Assembly: GCA_035578155.1 (NCBI GenBank)
Contig: JAPWDM010000007.1
Span: forward strand, 27,750,413-27,814,412
Reading direction: 5' to 3'
Origin: Brachynemurus nebulosus
Taxonomy: Eukaryota > Arthropoda > Insecta > Neuroptera > Myrmeleontidae
DNA: 64,000 bases
In this document: positions 22,601-37,600 of the stretch, one piece after another
How the letters are laid out: every line of letters starts with the position of its first letter
Numbering within the stretch: position 1 is the stretch's first letter
Made by a program: the position numbers and the translations under genes
The notes under the pieces: generated by a model
Told to the model about the DNA's origin: nothing
Seen by the model: only the letters and a program-made list of their open reading frames with translations
The model's database searches: none

Positions 22601-25600
22601 GACACTTTTTTATATTTTTCCTTGAAAATTTTTTTTTGTGTAGTTTAATACTTAATAAATATGTGCACAAAATTTGAAATTGATATTTACTTCCGTTCTT
22701 GAGAAAAAAATTCTAGAAAAATACATAATTTTTAAGGACTCTCGAGTAAACCTCCCTTTAAAGGGCAAAAAGTACCAAAAATTTCGGAAAAAATGTAACT
22801 ATTTTACAATGCAATTATGCATTTTTAATTGTAATATAATTGTAATATCAAAAATTCCATAAATTTTTTTTTTTTTTTTAATAAAAACTAATTTTCAACT
22901 AATAATGAAAATCTTACATAGGTACTTCAGTGTTGCCATTTGGGGCTATTTAGCGCCAATGAGGCTATTTTTCTTACCAAGCGGCGATAATATTTCATTC
23001 CTTGGCTACTTTTTTTCCTATTAGAATGTTAATTTTATGCTTATATTTTGTGTAGAAAAATTTTTTTTTATATTAGTATGAGTTTTAGAGCCGTAACCAT
23101 CACATGGTAAACATTAGTATAAAATTTTAGTTAGTACAAAAAACGTAAATAACTTCTAAATTAATTTAAAACGTCCTGCCTTAACTATCTGCGCGCCATG
23201 ACAAGGCTACATCGGGGCTATATGCGCGTCGCGGCCGGGCGGCTTCGAACAAAAAAAAAAAAAACTGCAACACTGACATACTTTTCTAAATTATATTATT
23301 TTCTAAGAAGTTGCAGTTCAAATTTCAAATTTATCAGATAAAAAGTGTTCGAGTTTTTAAGTTTTGCTATGTTTGGTAAGTTAAGGTTGATTTCTTGCCT
23401 TTTAAGTCTTCGAGAGTTTGGTGCTTCGCAAATTTTTGATGGTTAACACCCAATTTTGTGTTTGACCCTGATTAGATCAATGATTGAAACAATCAAATTT
23501 TGTCGGTATTTATTACTTTCATTTAGTGATTACGTCATAATCTTGTTACATCAAATTAGCTATAAATTTGCTGATTGAACCGTACGATTAACCAATTTAA
23601 AATATTTAACCATTTAAGGAATCAATTTTTGAATACTCTTTTCGTTTATGGATATAATTCTACGTATACAAGTATAACCTTAATTAGTAATTTATTAATT
23701 AATATGTGTGCATTTTTGTTGCATCATAATTATCAGTATATATTTGGGACAGCTTATTGAACAGTTTAATAGTTTATTCAATAAAACTCATAATTTGAGC
23801 CACTGATCTTACTTACGGTTTTCAAGATTATTTTTTTCTTGAGTCAAGCTTTATGAAAGCGATTTGAATTAGGCGAATTTGGATGTGAATTTTTACTATT
23901 ATTTCGATCAAAATAAATATCCTGCCAGAGATACGACAGATTCAACAAAAGTGTCTTTTCTGGTGGTCCTATGTGCTTAATTTTGGTAAAATGGGGTCGA
24001 TAGAATAGGGCTTGATAGAATGATTTGAATTCAAGAAATTTTGATTTGAACTTTTCATTTTTGCTATCAGAAACATGTCTGATTTCATAAAAAAATTTTT
24101 TTTTAGTGTTCTTACCAGGACCGGCGAGAGGGTAGGGCAGGTGGGGCAATTGCTAGACGACGTTTTCTTTTCTTGTCAGTTGTATTTTAGGGGAAAAACT
24201 TTTTAAAAAAATTTTTCTTATGCTCAGGGGCCCGTTGTCGCTCTTGCCGACCCTGGTTCCTACATTAACGCAGTTGCTCCAAGATAATCAGATACAAAAG
24301 TATATCTCAAAAAAAAATTTCCTTTCATCAAAAATTAAATAATATATTAATATTCTTCAGTTACTATATTTGTATAACGTAAAAGCCCCCATTATGGAAC
24401 GATATCTAATACTGGAACATTTTTGACATTTACATATTTATTTCTTTAATTAAGTACGGATACATTAAATGCGAGGTGAATCTAAATTGAAAAACAATCA
24501 TTCTATTAATAATAATTTTTGTTATCAGACGTTTCTTTCAGAAATAACTTCATTAACATGTAAATGTGAAAACTGTTCCAGTATTAGATACCGTTCCATA
24601 ATGGTGGCTTTTACGTTACCACTTGTTTTTTTTTTAATTTTCGCGCGCTTATGTTGTAGCAATATAAAAAAATTGTTTAAAAAGCGTTGTAAAAACGTTG
24701 TAAAATGATATTATATTTCAAAAACGGTGTAGTGAATAATTTTTATTTGTTATTAAATGAGTCGATGAGTTTCAAAACCATCTAATTAACACAACTAAAA
24801 ATGTTCAGGAAACACAAAAAACTGTTTTCTCACTTATAATAATGATTTTGATGTAGTTTTTACCATTAAATTTTTAGGAAAAATCTTACAGTTCTTATAA
24901 AGAAATAATAACAACGATACCACTCTTCAATAATTAGTAAATAAAGATTAAAAATTATAATTAACTACTTTTGCAGCAGTTTGCTTTAATTAGATGGTTT
25001 TGAAACGGTTGATTTTGTAATTAGCTACTTTTGCAGCAGTAACACTAACAATTAGACACTTTTGCAGCAGTAACGCTAACAATTAGATACTTTTGCAACA
25101 GTTTATTATTCTTTCAATAGGTTTTAAATAAAACAACATTCGTAGAAATCTATCTATTTTTACATCATACAACGTCATTTATATTATAACTTATGAAAAC
25201 TAAGATATTTCATTATAATTTAGTAGAATATTTTCCCATAAAACAAATCTCTTTACTGTAATTTAACAGTAAAACTCAAATCAGAATCACGATGTTTCAC
25301 ACAATTTTATTCTGCACACATTCGCAGCCTGTTATATTTCGACAATTCCACAAGTTTTTTTGTATTTTTTTCTAGTTATTTCAATAGTAAATACTTTCTT
25401 AGAGAGAGTAATAAAATTATCACATACAATTATTTGATCCTCTACAGATTCTGCAGTACCACATATTGACCACCTAACTAGCTACTTTCGTTACAGGTTT
25501 TTCTAATGACGCCATTTTTATATAAGTAATTAGATAGTTTTGTAACTGTTTGTGTTGCTTGCAACTCCATGTTTTTTCAATTGGAAAATATTACAATTAG

Positions 25601-28600
25601 CTACTTTTGAAACAGTTTCGTATTTTTGTCATTAAAATTGAAGGGGAAAAAGCTGACTTTGCACCGTTTAGTTGGTATTTTTGGTGCAGTTTATTCTCTT
25701 GAATAATAAACCGTATCTAACTCAATTTTTAAAAAATCGTCAATTAGATGGTTTTGAAACTCAGCGACTCAAATATCTAGAGAAGTTTCGTTAAAATCCT
25801 TTAAAAAAATCATTTTATCGACCAACTACCTTAAAAGAATGTTTTCGAAAAGAAAGTGTCTTGTCATCTAAAACAAACATTTATATTGATATACTTTTTA
25901 TGTGCACTGGACATTCATCTAATTTGTCAACTAGACTTCTAAAAAGTAAGGGATGTCAAATACTTTTATATCTGAACAACATTGGGCGGACATAACTTAT
26001 CGGCTCGCTGTTTTTGAACAACATTCGCAATATTCACGACATTTTCATTTAATTCTTCTTTTTTTTCTCATTTTCCTTCTTTCGTCTGTTTTATTTTACT
26101 GCATGCATATCTCTGACAAGCTGAAAACTATTTATACGAGAAGCGCTTATACGTTATTTGCGTTCAAACGTTAAATGACTACTGCGTTGCTTAACACGTC
26201 TTAACTGATTAGAAAATTCTATTTAATTATCTCGGTCTGTATGTTTTCATTATTAAACTTAACAGAGGAAATTTTGTCATTTGAAAATTACACATATAAT
26301 GGAGAAGTATTAAGGAGGGGAGGGGTCCTCCAGAAATTGGTTTTTTAATAGTTTTTTTTTTAAGAAACTGGATACATTTATTGTATCAAATGAAGTTACA
26401 TAGTTACATGTTATTGTATTCACTCATAAATTTTTATGCAAAAAAAAGAAAAAATGGCGGCGTTACAGCTGTTCCAAGTTGATTCTTTTAATTTGCGCCT
26501 TGGAATGCCCAGTCTCTTGTAATCAACTAAATTCAATCGGACAAAAAAATTTTATTAAAATAAGTCATTACGCTTTGCATATACTAATTTCTGATGAGAA
26601 AATTTCACTTTTTTTTTATAAACAAATTGTTATAAACAATATTTATAGTAATAATTTATGCAAAATTTTAAGTATATGCAAAGGCCAATATCTTAAAGAA
26701 TATCTGTACAAAATTTCAAGTTAATAACTTAATAACTTTTTAAGTTATGTTGCGCGGAAAAAAACCTGTTTTGAGAAAAACGCTATTAAAAAGTTTTCTA
26801 TCTTGAAAAGTAGAGTTAAAAGCAGTTTATCGCCATCTAAGATAAACTTTCTTTTGGGATTAAGACATTAGCAATATATTCCTTAAGGTTCAAATGAACT
26901 TTTAAAGCAAAACAAAAAATGAAAAATTTGAAAGTTCTGGAGGACCCTCCCCCTTTAATAATGGACCGTTAAAAATGTTTTTAGAATTTCCCGTATAGTT
27001 TCGAGAAAAACTTTTTCCTTGTCTTAAAAAAAAATTTAGCGGAGAGTGTTGTACTTTTAATATTCCATGTGGTTTAAAAACTACAGCCAAAAAATGCATA
27101 ACACAATTTTGTTACTATGGTAACAACAATGGATTCTTTTTGCAGCATTCTAATTACACTAAGACTATCCATTTTCGTATTTACCCAAAACTTTTGGTAC
27201 AGTTAAATGTTTTTTTTCTCCACTTTCTATCAATATATTGGAAAATTATTTCGAAAGAAAAAAAATTTTGCATCTTTTGGGTTATAGTTTATAAACTACA
27301 TGGATTTTTGTAAGCGTGAAGGTAGTATTTTTTTATTCTTTTCTTTTATAAATATTGTAACTTTCACTCAAAAATTTGCTATAAGAACTTGCACCTAAAA
27401 GGTCGAGAACTTTAAGCGTTTAGATATTGTCGAATATGTATATTTAAAATATAGTTAAATTTCGTGAAAAACCTTAGCTACTGACTACGGAACCTTGATT
27501 TAATACGTATCTGACATGCACTTGGTAAGCTTTTGAAAAATTTCAGCTAGACAGTACCCTCAGCATTTTTCATCGTGAATTGAAATATAAATACAAATAT
27601 TCCAATAATCTGTTTTTATGAATGAAAAATAATTGAATTTCTCAAAATAATAGAATGCAGTTGAATTTTAAAACAAAGAACAGAATGAAATTTGTTTGCC
27701 AAATAATTAGGTAATGAATTATGAAATGCAGGAAGTTAAAAAGAGATACAATTATTTAACAACTCAATAATAAATATTTTCGGTGAGCAATTCCCAAAAA
27801 AACAAAAAATTTCTGACATATTTTCAATAAAAGTGCGGAAGAAAGCAAATGAAATGACCGGTTTATGAGGCCAGTGTCACTAACTAGTACTTGAGTTTCC
27901 GTCCCTCATAATTTCAAGAGTCATAATTATATACATAAAAGAAAAACGAAGTAAGGTTTTTGAAATTAAAAATAGTCATTTTTTATTTTCTTTTTTTTTT
28001 TAATTCGTTAAATTGTCATTGTGTATGTGTATGTACGTTATAAATTTAAAATAACGTTTATTAATTTTCTTATGTAAAAATGTTTTCACTGTTCAAAAAA
28101 AAATTTCTCTAACTTATTTTTGGATTTTATATATATTTTTTTTTCAAATATAAAACGATATTTTATAGGCATTTATAATCTGTTAAATAATTTTTTTATA
28201 TAAAAAAATATGAGTTTGAAAAAAAAAATTACACTGTATCCTAAAAAATTCTTAACACTAACTTTCGAAATATTTTCTTCACTAAAAACTGGTTTTCGAC
28301 ATTGAAAGAACAAATATTTATTGCACTTTATCACGAAAAAGTTTCCTACTGTCAAAAACAGACGTTCAATGTTTTAAGAGTGGATGGGAAAAATAGCTTA
28401 AAGCTTATATTTTAAGTCAGTTTCTTGCTTTTATTTAATATCCAAATTAATCTTTAATTTCTTAATAATATGATTATCTAAATATTTCACTTTTTATATG
28501 AGTTTAAAAAGTTGCAACAATAGTTTTTAAATAACGTTACTCTTTTTTAAATTGTTTAAAATTCGATACTGACTATTATAAAGTGGTCGAATGGCTAGAC

Positions 28601-31600
28601 CACACGAATTCATAAGGATTTCGTTGTAAGAACTACGAAATTTTAAAAATGACTTTTCCCCTGAAAAATCTTGCGTACTCTTCGAGTTTTGTTGATGATT
28701 TTCATAAAAAAAGTCTGAGGAAAACTAAAAAAAAAATTCGACTTTTTCAAAATTTTAAAAATGATCTATCAGTTCAAAATCACTTGACAAAATTTTACCA
28801 ATTTCTTTTTTAATGTAGTTGCTCTGAGATAGTCAGGTACAAGAGTATATCTCAGCAAAAAAATTTTCTTCTATTAAAAATTAAATAATGTATTAACAGT
28901 CTTCAATTATTATATTTGTATACCACTTGTTTTTTTTAATTTCCGCGCGCTTATGTTGTAGCAATTTAAAAGAATTGTTGAAAAAGCGTTGTGAAAACGT
29001 TGTAAAATGATGTTTTTAAATTATATTTCAAAAACGGCGTGGTCAGTATGGTTTGTAACTTTGTATTAAATAACATATTAAATTGTTATCAAATCCCTTT
29101 GACACATTTTCATTTTATTCAAAAAAAATAGAGTTTTCCTATAAGAGCCCGTGTTAAAATTATAAAACTTTGAAATTGTTTTTCTCAAAATTTGGGTAGT
29201 CAGTTTTTACTTTTCGGTAAGGGCTCGTATTATTGGTATTTGATTAAATAAACATCTAGGGAAGTTTCGTTAAAATCCTTTGAAAAAAATAGTTTTATCG
29301 ACCAACTGCCTTAAATTTGTTAATTTTTCGTTTAGCAAACAGCCTATTGCATAAGAATATTATTAAATACGGAAAAAAAAATACGACTAAAAATTTTTGT
29401 TTCAAAAAAATCACAAAAAACAAGCTTAACCCTTTGCGCTTATAAGACATGTACAGCATGATAAGGTGGTTTGTCCATTATCTCTACCATATTTAAAGGT
29501 GTTTTGTCTGTTGGATCATAAGACATGTACCACATGACACACTGAATGTTGAACTGTAATGACTGCTCATACTTCACATTACATGAATATTTTATTTAAT
29601 AACTGCAAACACATTCATTTATTAGAAAAATTGTAAATAAAATAATACAAAATCACGTTTAATTATCTTTTTAAAATTAAAAACTAATAAAAACAGCACT
29701 GAGGACGTATTTAGCGCATTTAATATTCAACTTTGGGGAAACAAGGTTAGAACGTCAAAAGAATCCGTCAAAAAAAGAACGTCGGTCGTTGTCATGTGCC
29801 ACATGTCTTACCAGCCTATTTACAACTCACTTTTTTTTTGCTTGAGTGCAAGGAGTTAATTTACAGTAGACGTCCTCAAAAATGATATTTTGCCACGTTT
29901 CAGTAGCAATGCTACCTTCTTCGTCACACACGATCGTTCTCAGCCAGATTTTGAATCGCTCCATCTGAATAATGCCACTCTTAATAATGTCATTTCCAAA
30001 CAAAGAAACTAAAAGAGTACATTTACTAAACAACAAATATTAAACAATTTTTTTTTTTTTATCATCGGCATTATACAGAAGGAGGTAGGAAACGAAACGT
30101 GAGAGAAAAGAGTTTTTCCAAAAATTTTATTACCCTACTGGACAAATTAAAAATAACAAAAAAAATTGTAATATATTTTGTTGCAAAAATTATAGATATA
30201 TTTACGTAGAATTTTCTAAATCAAAAGGAGCTAGAAAGAATTTTTATTGTAGATAAGTAAACACAATAATAATGAAACATAAAATTTTTACTGGAAAATT
30301 TAACTATTTCAAATCCATAGTAACAAAATATTAAATTATAATATAAATTGTACTAGCTTTTCCTATTCTTTAAAATGTATACTATATTACTATGTTATAA
30401 ATTAAATTGTTTTTACTACAACTTTTTATTGCCTAAAAGCAATATAATTTAAAGAACTGTTCGGCAACAAATTTTCGTTATATATAAACACAAATTTATT
30501 CAAAAAAATACAAACCTTTCGTGTAATAAGACAATTCGAAAAATTTTATAAATTTTCAAATTCAAACAAGGAATAATTAATTACTATATGTCCATTTTGA
30601 TTTATTTTTTTTAATTTATTAAAATGTTTTTGTATGTTTTTATAAGTTGATGACCTGTCAGCATTAATCAACCATGCACCTTTTGGCAGCTCCCTAATTC
30701 AACTTGATTTCAAGTACAATTTAATTTTAATGGTTTGAGGTTATGTTAAATAAAACTGATAAAAACGCAAAACAAATAAAAAAATTATTTTAGAAAATCA
30801 ATTTTTCTTCACATAATCATGTCGAAAATGAAAAAATAATTAGAAAGAAAAAATTTAAAAAACAAAAAATTCACGGATAATTGGAGCTAATTGTTCTTGT
30901 CTGACAGATGTCGTTCAATAAATCTCAAACGATCAAAAATATTTTATGTATTGCGACGACGATTGGACGTGTGTACCGCATTTTATGAGCCGCATTGTCC
31001 CAAACGTCCAACGGGGACGGATAACTTTATCAATCGGGTACCAGAAAAATATTCGTGTAACAAAAAACCTATAATTAACCAACACTATAATAGAAACAAA
31101 CATATTTCGACCGAAAGTTTAAAAATTATTAAAACGACTAAACGTTTTTTTGTTTGGTGGGATCGCGGGGGCGGTGAAGAGGCTTTTCCTATTTTAATTC
31201 TCATCCAATTGTTTCGGATTTGTTAATAACTAAGTAAAACTAAACACTATTCAGTTGTCGAAGAGGTGTAGCTAAGAAAACAACACCGATTCAAACAGAG
31301 CGCTCACACTTCAGGGTACTAATCATCACTATTATCCACTAATTAATCGATTTATTTTAATTATTTTTTTTTAATAGTTAATGTGTTTTAATTGTGTTGG
31401 AATTTTACATTTTTTGTGTACTACTAAGCGCTACTACAACAGGCCAAACTAAAAAAATTTTCTAATGTTTGTTCGCTTTCATTTAAATTATTCAAAAATA
31501 TGGTGTGATTTTTAAGTTTGTATTCATATTTTTTTTTTTTTTTTTGGATAAAAACGTGGTTTATAATTGTACTAACAGGTTTCCATTTAAAAAAAAAAAT

Positions 31601-34600
31601 GGCTGTGTAAGATCAAAAGTGTTTTACTTTTTTTGTAAAAAAAAATTGTAAAAATTCCTTCTAGTTCCTGTTTATTTAAAAAAAATATGTCTACAAAACT
31701 TTTTGCAAACGCTTTTGTTGTTTTTTTATTTTTTTTTAACAAAAATGGCGTGAATTCTTCTGTATATCAAGTTTGATTAAATGTGGAACAGAAGGATTTT
31801 TTTGTGATTTTTTTAACACAGTTTTTTTTAATCGTTTTCGAGTGTCTTCCGTATTTAATAATATTCTTATGCAATAGGCGATTTGCCAAACGAAAAATTA
31901 ACAAATTGGAAAAAATTGTTGTTTTTGTCGTTGTCCAAAATGATTAAATTTATTTTAAAAATTTCATTTGTAACGTTATTTTTATTAATTTTTAATTGTA
32001 GAATTATATTAATTAGATATTTTTTTTGAATTTATCAATAGTCTATTTTAGTTTAGCTTTCATAAATTCAAGTAAATTTTTATAAAAATAAAATTAAAAA
32101 TTTTATATTTCTTGTTTTTCACTTCACTTGCTCTATCATTTGCCCCAGTCCAAATGTAAAAATACATTTTTTCAATGTAGCAAAGTATTCGAAAATAAAT
32201 TTGAAAACATTTGAAATGGTGTTTAAGTTTATTTCAAAATTATAAATACGTCTTGTCATGCGCCCTCAAACATATCCCGAATATTTAAAAAAAAAGCGTG
32301 ATATACAATTTTCATTTTTAATTTGCAATAAAATTGTTATTTTTAATTCATTAATTTTGAAAAATATTATATTTAAATTTATAATTTGTATGTTGTGGAA
32401 TGACGTCACTAAATATTAATTTACGAATTTAAAGGTTAAAGACATTACTTTATGGTATTCGATATTTGTTAGCAATAAATAAAACATTTTCTTAATAAAA
32501 ATACCACATTTATTTAATTAACTTTATGACGCGTTTCGATCCGTATAATCATTATCAAACAAATGAAAATTATACTTACCTCGACGGGTAAAATATTTTA
32601 AAGGTGCAAGAAAGAAGTTTTCTCATATATTTTCCAGCGAAATTCGGACAATCTAAATTTCATGCTTTATATACTAAATAACATTCTATGGAAAGATTAT
32701 TTATTTATTTATTTAGTATAATATTCACTTGTTTGATAATGAAATTGTGGATCGAAACATGTTACAAAGTTAATTAAATAAAGGTAATATTTATAGTAGA
32801 AAATTAAAGTGTTTTATTTATTGTTGGCTACAAAAATGATTCGATAGAGTCAAAATCTGGTAAAAACCTGCTTCAGAAAATCTTCAGAAGTATTAAAATT
32901 GCTCATTATCATTTAACTGAGACTTTTAATCACATTCAGAAGAACAGTATTATTTCAAATATTTTAATTGATACTTGGCAACGAATATAGGTATCGTTTG
33001 GTAGTGAACGTGTTAAAATAATCACTAATAACTTGTTAAATTCTTTAAATGTTTACGTCAGTTTGTTGAAGCATTTAAAATGGCTTCATTATTTGACTAT
33101 CGAAACTTCATACAAAAAGCTTCGGAGCATGCTTTGTAAATTCATTGACCTATGTTACAACTCGGGAGAGTGGAAGGGTCAGTTCTCCATTCCGAAAGTA
33201 TTTTTGATTGATACGTTCATTGTCATTTGCTGAATGAGAACCTATGGAACCCTAGGCTATATTTATGTACGGATTCATATCTTCGATCACAGCTTGTGGG
33301 ACCAGGTACACGAATTCTAAATCTTTTGATTTCTGGTTAGGGAAATAATTAACTAAAACAAATCATCTAGTAATTATAGTGCACATAGTTAAACTGTTAT
33401 AAATAATATCGGACCCATAATAGTTCCTTGAGGTACTCCGTTCTTTATATTTTAAAATTTTGAATCCGATTTATTTTGGGTGTTTAATCGATATAAAAAG
33501 GAAAATTATAGGGAAATGATATTTCAGTTTCAATAATTTTACACAGGGTAGTTACAAAATGGACTTTAAAAAAAAATCTGCAAAGGAAATGCCAAAACAA
33601 TGACGTCCAAAGATTATTTTTATTTTTTACAAATAATTATGATCTTGTGACAGAAATCTACATTGATTATTGTTATAGTCATATTTGTTCCTACTAATTC
33701 TTTTTTTTTTACTGAAACATCATTCAAAGTGAAGACAACTGTTGCTTGTTGTGTATATTGCCAACAATTGATTATAATACGAACCTAAACCTGAAATTTT
33801 TAATAAATTTCAAAAGAAAAAAAATTTGGCAATAACACGATTTTGTAATACATAAGAGAGGCAGAATAAAGTAGACGCCTATAGTTTGTGATAAATTCGT
33901 TTAATTTGTACATTTGTATAGATTAATGACGCAATTACATGTCATAACCTGTAGTTTATAATGGCCTATAAAAAGTTGTCCTTTCAGATACACTCCCCTT
34001 TTAAACTTTTTTGTACCAAGTTCAGAAAAAACTATCAGCACTAAAAACAGATTTTTCTAAACGAACTAAGTAGTCTTAATCATTAAAGACATAGAAAGAC
34101 TGTATATACTAGAGTTGTCAAATATGAAATCAATTCTTACATTCTCACTCACTGGTTCGCTGAAGAATGCGTATGACTACTATACCCATGAACTAAATTG
34201 GTGCCCATGTTAGTGTGATTTCATTAAAAAGACTGAACACTTCTGGGATAAACTGTCGCAATTCTTGGACACTCTTGAATAGAGTATCAAATTTCGGGAC
34301 AATTCCGCATCGAAAATAATTTAAATCTCAACAAATGCATAAGTGCAAACACTGTAAAATATAGACTTGATAAAATTGAAATAATTTTCAAAATATTTTA
34401 AACTGTACGAATGTATATGTGAGATGTAACAATACGTTAAAAATGATGTGGGTGTTAAAATAGAACAAACGTTAAATTCGACATTATAATGCGATCTGTT
34501 TTCTTATATTGTCTCATGAAAGCTAATTATATCAGTGCGCCAAGTAGATTTAAATTATTATTTAAAAAAAACAACAGATAGCGTATTCATTACTTAATTT

Positions 34601-37600
34601 AGTGTCTTTCACATAAAAATGTCAAATTTTTTTTTAACACCAGCAATCACATTAACAAAATTTCTTTCAGAAAAGTAAAATAATAAATTCTGATAATCTT
34701 AAAACACGAAGATAGTAAAAGTGTATTCGGTTATATCGGAAAAAAATCGTCAAGTGTGTGGTTGGACACAGTTAGGATTTTTCTGTAGGTAAAGTTTTTC
34801 TTATTTTTTAAGATAAAATGTAGGACACTTAATTATATTTTTACTTTAATAGGTAATTTTAACTCAGTCTTCTTATCAAGTGTCTAAGTGGTATACCACG
34901 TGAGTTTTTTGAGAGTTGCCATTTCTATTACAACCAAATTTTTATTCTAGAAATGGTAATAGAGAAGTTATTTTCTTGGATGTAATGGAAATGTAACCAA
35001 GAAAAACACTATCGGTTGAAGTAGCCTCAAGTACATATGCATATTTTTACCGCCTAACTGATAAATTAAAAAAAAAATTAAAAAATTAAATTTGGGTAAA
35101 AAAAATTTTTTTGCTCATTTATGTTGTTAATTAATTAATGCATTAGATCAGTTTTATCGAAAAATTAAGATACAGTCTCATTTAAAAATCTATAAGTTTG
35201 TATCATAGCTCGAAAATCATAAGAGCTATAAATCTTCTGACTATAGCAATTGGTTGCCCCCGTCGATATTTACAACTCTTATTTGAACAATTTTTCGATT
35301 AAATCAGCGGTTTGGCTGTAATAAAAATGGCAACCTTCGAAAAACTCACACAGTATAGTATCTATATACCCCGGCTATAGTTATAAGAAGGACAAAAAAA
35401 GACCCACTTTGAAACTTAATATTTCACAAACCAGGTTCAAAAATGAAAAATTCGTAAAGTGTGTGTCATGCATGCACTAAATCAAGATTTGTAGTCAATA
35501 GCTCTAGAATTTTCCGGATACAGTATTTCTGACTTTTATTTAATTTCAAAATTAGGCTTTAATTTGTTAATAATATGATTATCTGAACCTAAAACTGTCA
35601 GTTAACAATTTCTACTAAATAGTTATTTTATTATAAAAAAAAAATGGCCGCTCAATTAAAAAAAGTTCCCTGGGACTGTAAAATTCAAAGTATCGTGAAG
35701 TGTGGGTTGATCACCTCTGCGAAGACAAATGAGTAAATGATAAGGATTTTATTGGAGTGTTACGAAATGAATCTCAAATTTATATTATAAGCTCTTTTTA
35801 ACAATATCCTAAAACGGAAATGTACCCCAAGAATAAGCTAAATTTCATGTTAAGGGGAGGTTTACTTGAGAGTCGTTAAAAAAAAATCGATTTTTTTTTT
35901 TGCAGAAATTGGTAGCTAATTATGTGTAGAATATGTTCCCAAAGTGATTTTGCTGAAAGTAATTTAAAACAAGATTCTTGCACATTAACCGAATCCAGCT
36001 TTCTATAAAAAATAATTCAAAAAACGTAGTTCACGCAATAATGAGTATTAAATATAAAATTTTGAAAATACGTTTCTTTATATACATTTTATAATATCTC
36101 GGAACTACATTTTTGGAACTGGTGGACACGATAACTCAAAAACTATTCGATGGATCCTTTTTTTTAATTTTTTATTTTAAAGATAATTCAATTCTTTGGC
36201 ATCTCTACCTAAGTTCGATACACTTTCAATATTTTTTTTATTTTTAAATTTACTTTAAAGAGCGAAAAATAAGACAAAAATCGTAATCAAAAGTTCAAAC
36301 ATCCGCCATTTTTTTTTCTTTCAGCAATTTATTGATATTATAGGTAGAGGTGCCGGTACTCTTCATATATTTTATAAATCGTTTTTATTTTTGGATTTCG
36401 GTGGTTTATTACCGGCGCTAGGATGTCCACCAACAAGGCATTGGATTTTCGGATCGACACACTGCACTATCTATAAAATGGACACTTTTTATATTTTTCC
36501 TTGAAATTTTTTTTTTGTGTAGTTTAATACTTAATAAATATGTGTACAAAATTTGAAATTGATATTTACTTCCGTTCTTGAGAAAAAAATTCTAGAAAAA
36601 TACATAATTTTTAAGGACTCTCGAGTAAACCTCCCCTTAACATATCGAACCATATAAAAATTATGAGTATGTGACAGAAATGATGAAATTATAAGAGTTC
36701 GGAGAGTTTTTTTCCCATGATCATAAAACAACATATTTTGCACATAAATTATCATGTTTGACATGCGATCTATATTTTCACACCTGTTCGAAAAAAATAT
36801 TCGAAAATATTCAATGGCGCTAGTTGACGAAAAGCAGATTTAACATTCTCATATTAAAAATAATTCAAATAATTCGAATATAATAAACAATACGATCATA
36901 TCGAACGGTGAAATCTCGCGTCGTCCGATGCCAAAAAAGTTAATTGCTCTATTGATTACAATGTATACTTAAATAATTAACGGTCAACGATAATCTTAAT
37001 TAGTATCAAATGATTGAAGGTTAAATACACAAGTCAATCGGCACGTCAGAGAACGTTTACTCTTTAATACAAACAATACGTTGACGTTGTAACAATAAAG
37101 AAAAAAAAAACTGACAGTGTGCCAAACGCAACAATAGGGTGCACGTACCAAAGCCCGCTCTGTGTTAAATGTCGACCATCTATACAGCTGAACTCGTTTT
37201 TGTGCAGTGGATAGGGGGCGCATAAAAAAATCGCACAAAAAAAAATATTGGATAAAGTTGCCTAGTATGAGATACATTTTTTTAAAGCCGTATTTTTCTA
37301 AAAATATTCGACTTTAGCTACTAAAATCACCTCTAGTCTATGGAAAATATATTCTAGTTTTCGCTGCCAGAAGTAAAAATCTGATAGTAGTTCAACTTTA
37401 TTGTTGGCAAACGATTTTGTCAAAAGTGTCATTTTTGGTCATCGAAAAAAAAGGTTTCCTAATATGAGATAGTAAAGGATCCTAATATGAGGTACTGTCT
37501 TATATTAGCAAACTCTAAGAAAACAATTTATAAACAATACTTTTATTAATTAATATTAAATGAAAATAATAACAGACTTCAGTTTTAATGGTTTATTTGT

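Larger units (their letters stand above)
24269..25830. mobile_element. TTAA-type MITE (GTAGTTG ends), copy 2, split by two insertions
   Basis: The outer borders are TTAA 24265-24268 and 25831-25834, with ends CGCAGTTGCTCC and GACCAACTACC. The host sequence is the same as in the 512-bp copy at 6620-7131. It is interrupted at TTTGTA/CCACTTG by the MITE at 24377-24616 and further on by the element at 24759-25770. Part of the host interior is missing beside the second insertion. The nesting order shows this family is older than both guests. Confidence 0.88.

Noticed and set aside
30891..31226. 111-codon open frame in the GC-richer island
   Set aside because: No domain, no splice context that fits filamin, and a composition (Arg, Lys, Asn, Ile) without clear coding character. 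Kept only as a possible promoter or exon island.
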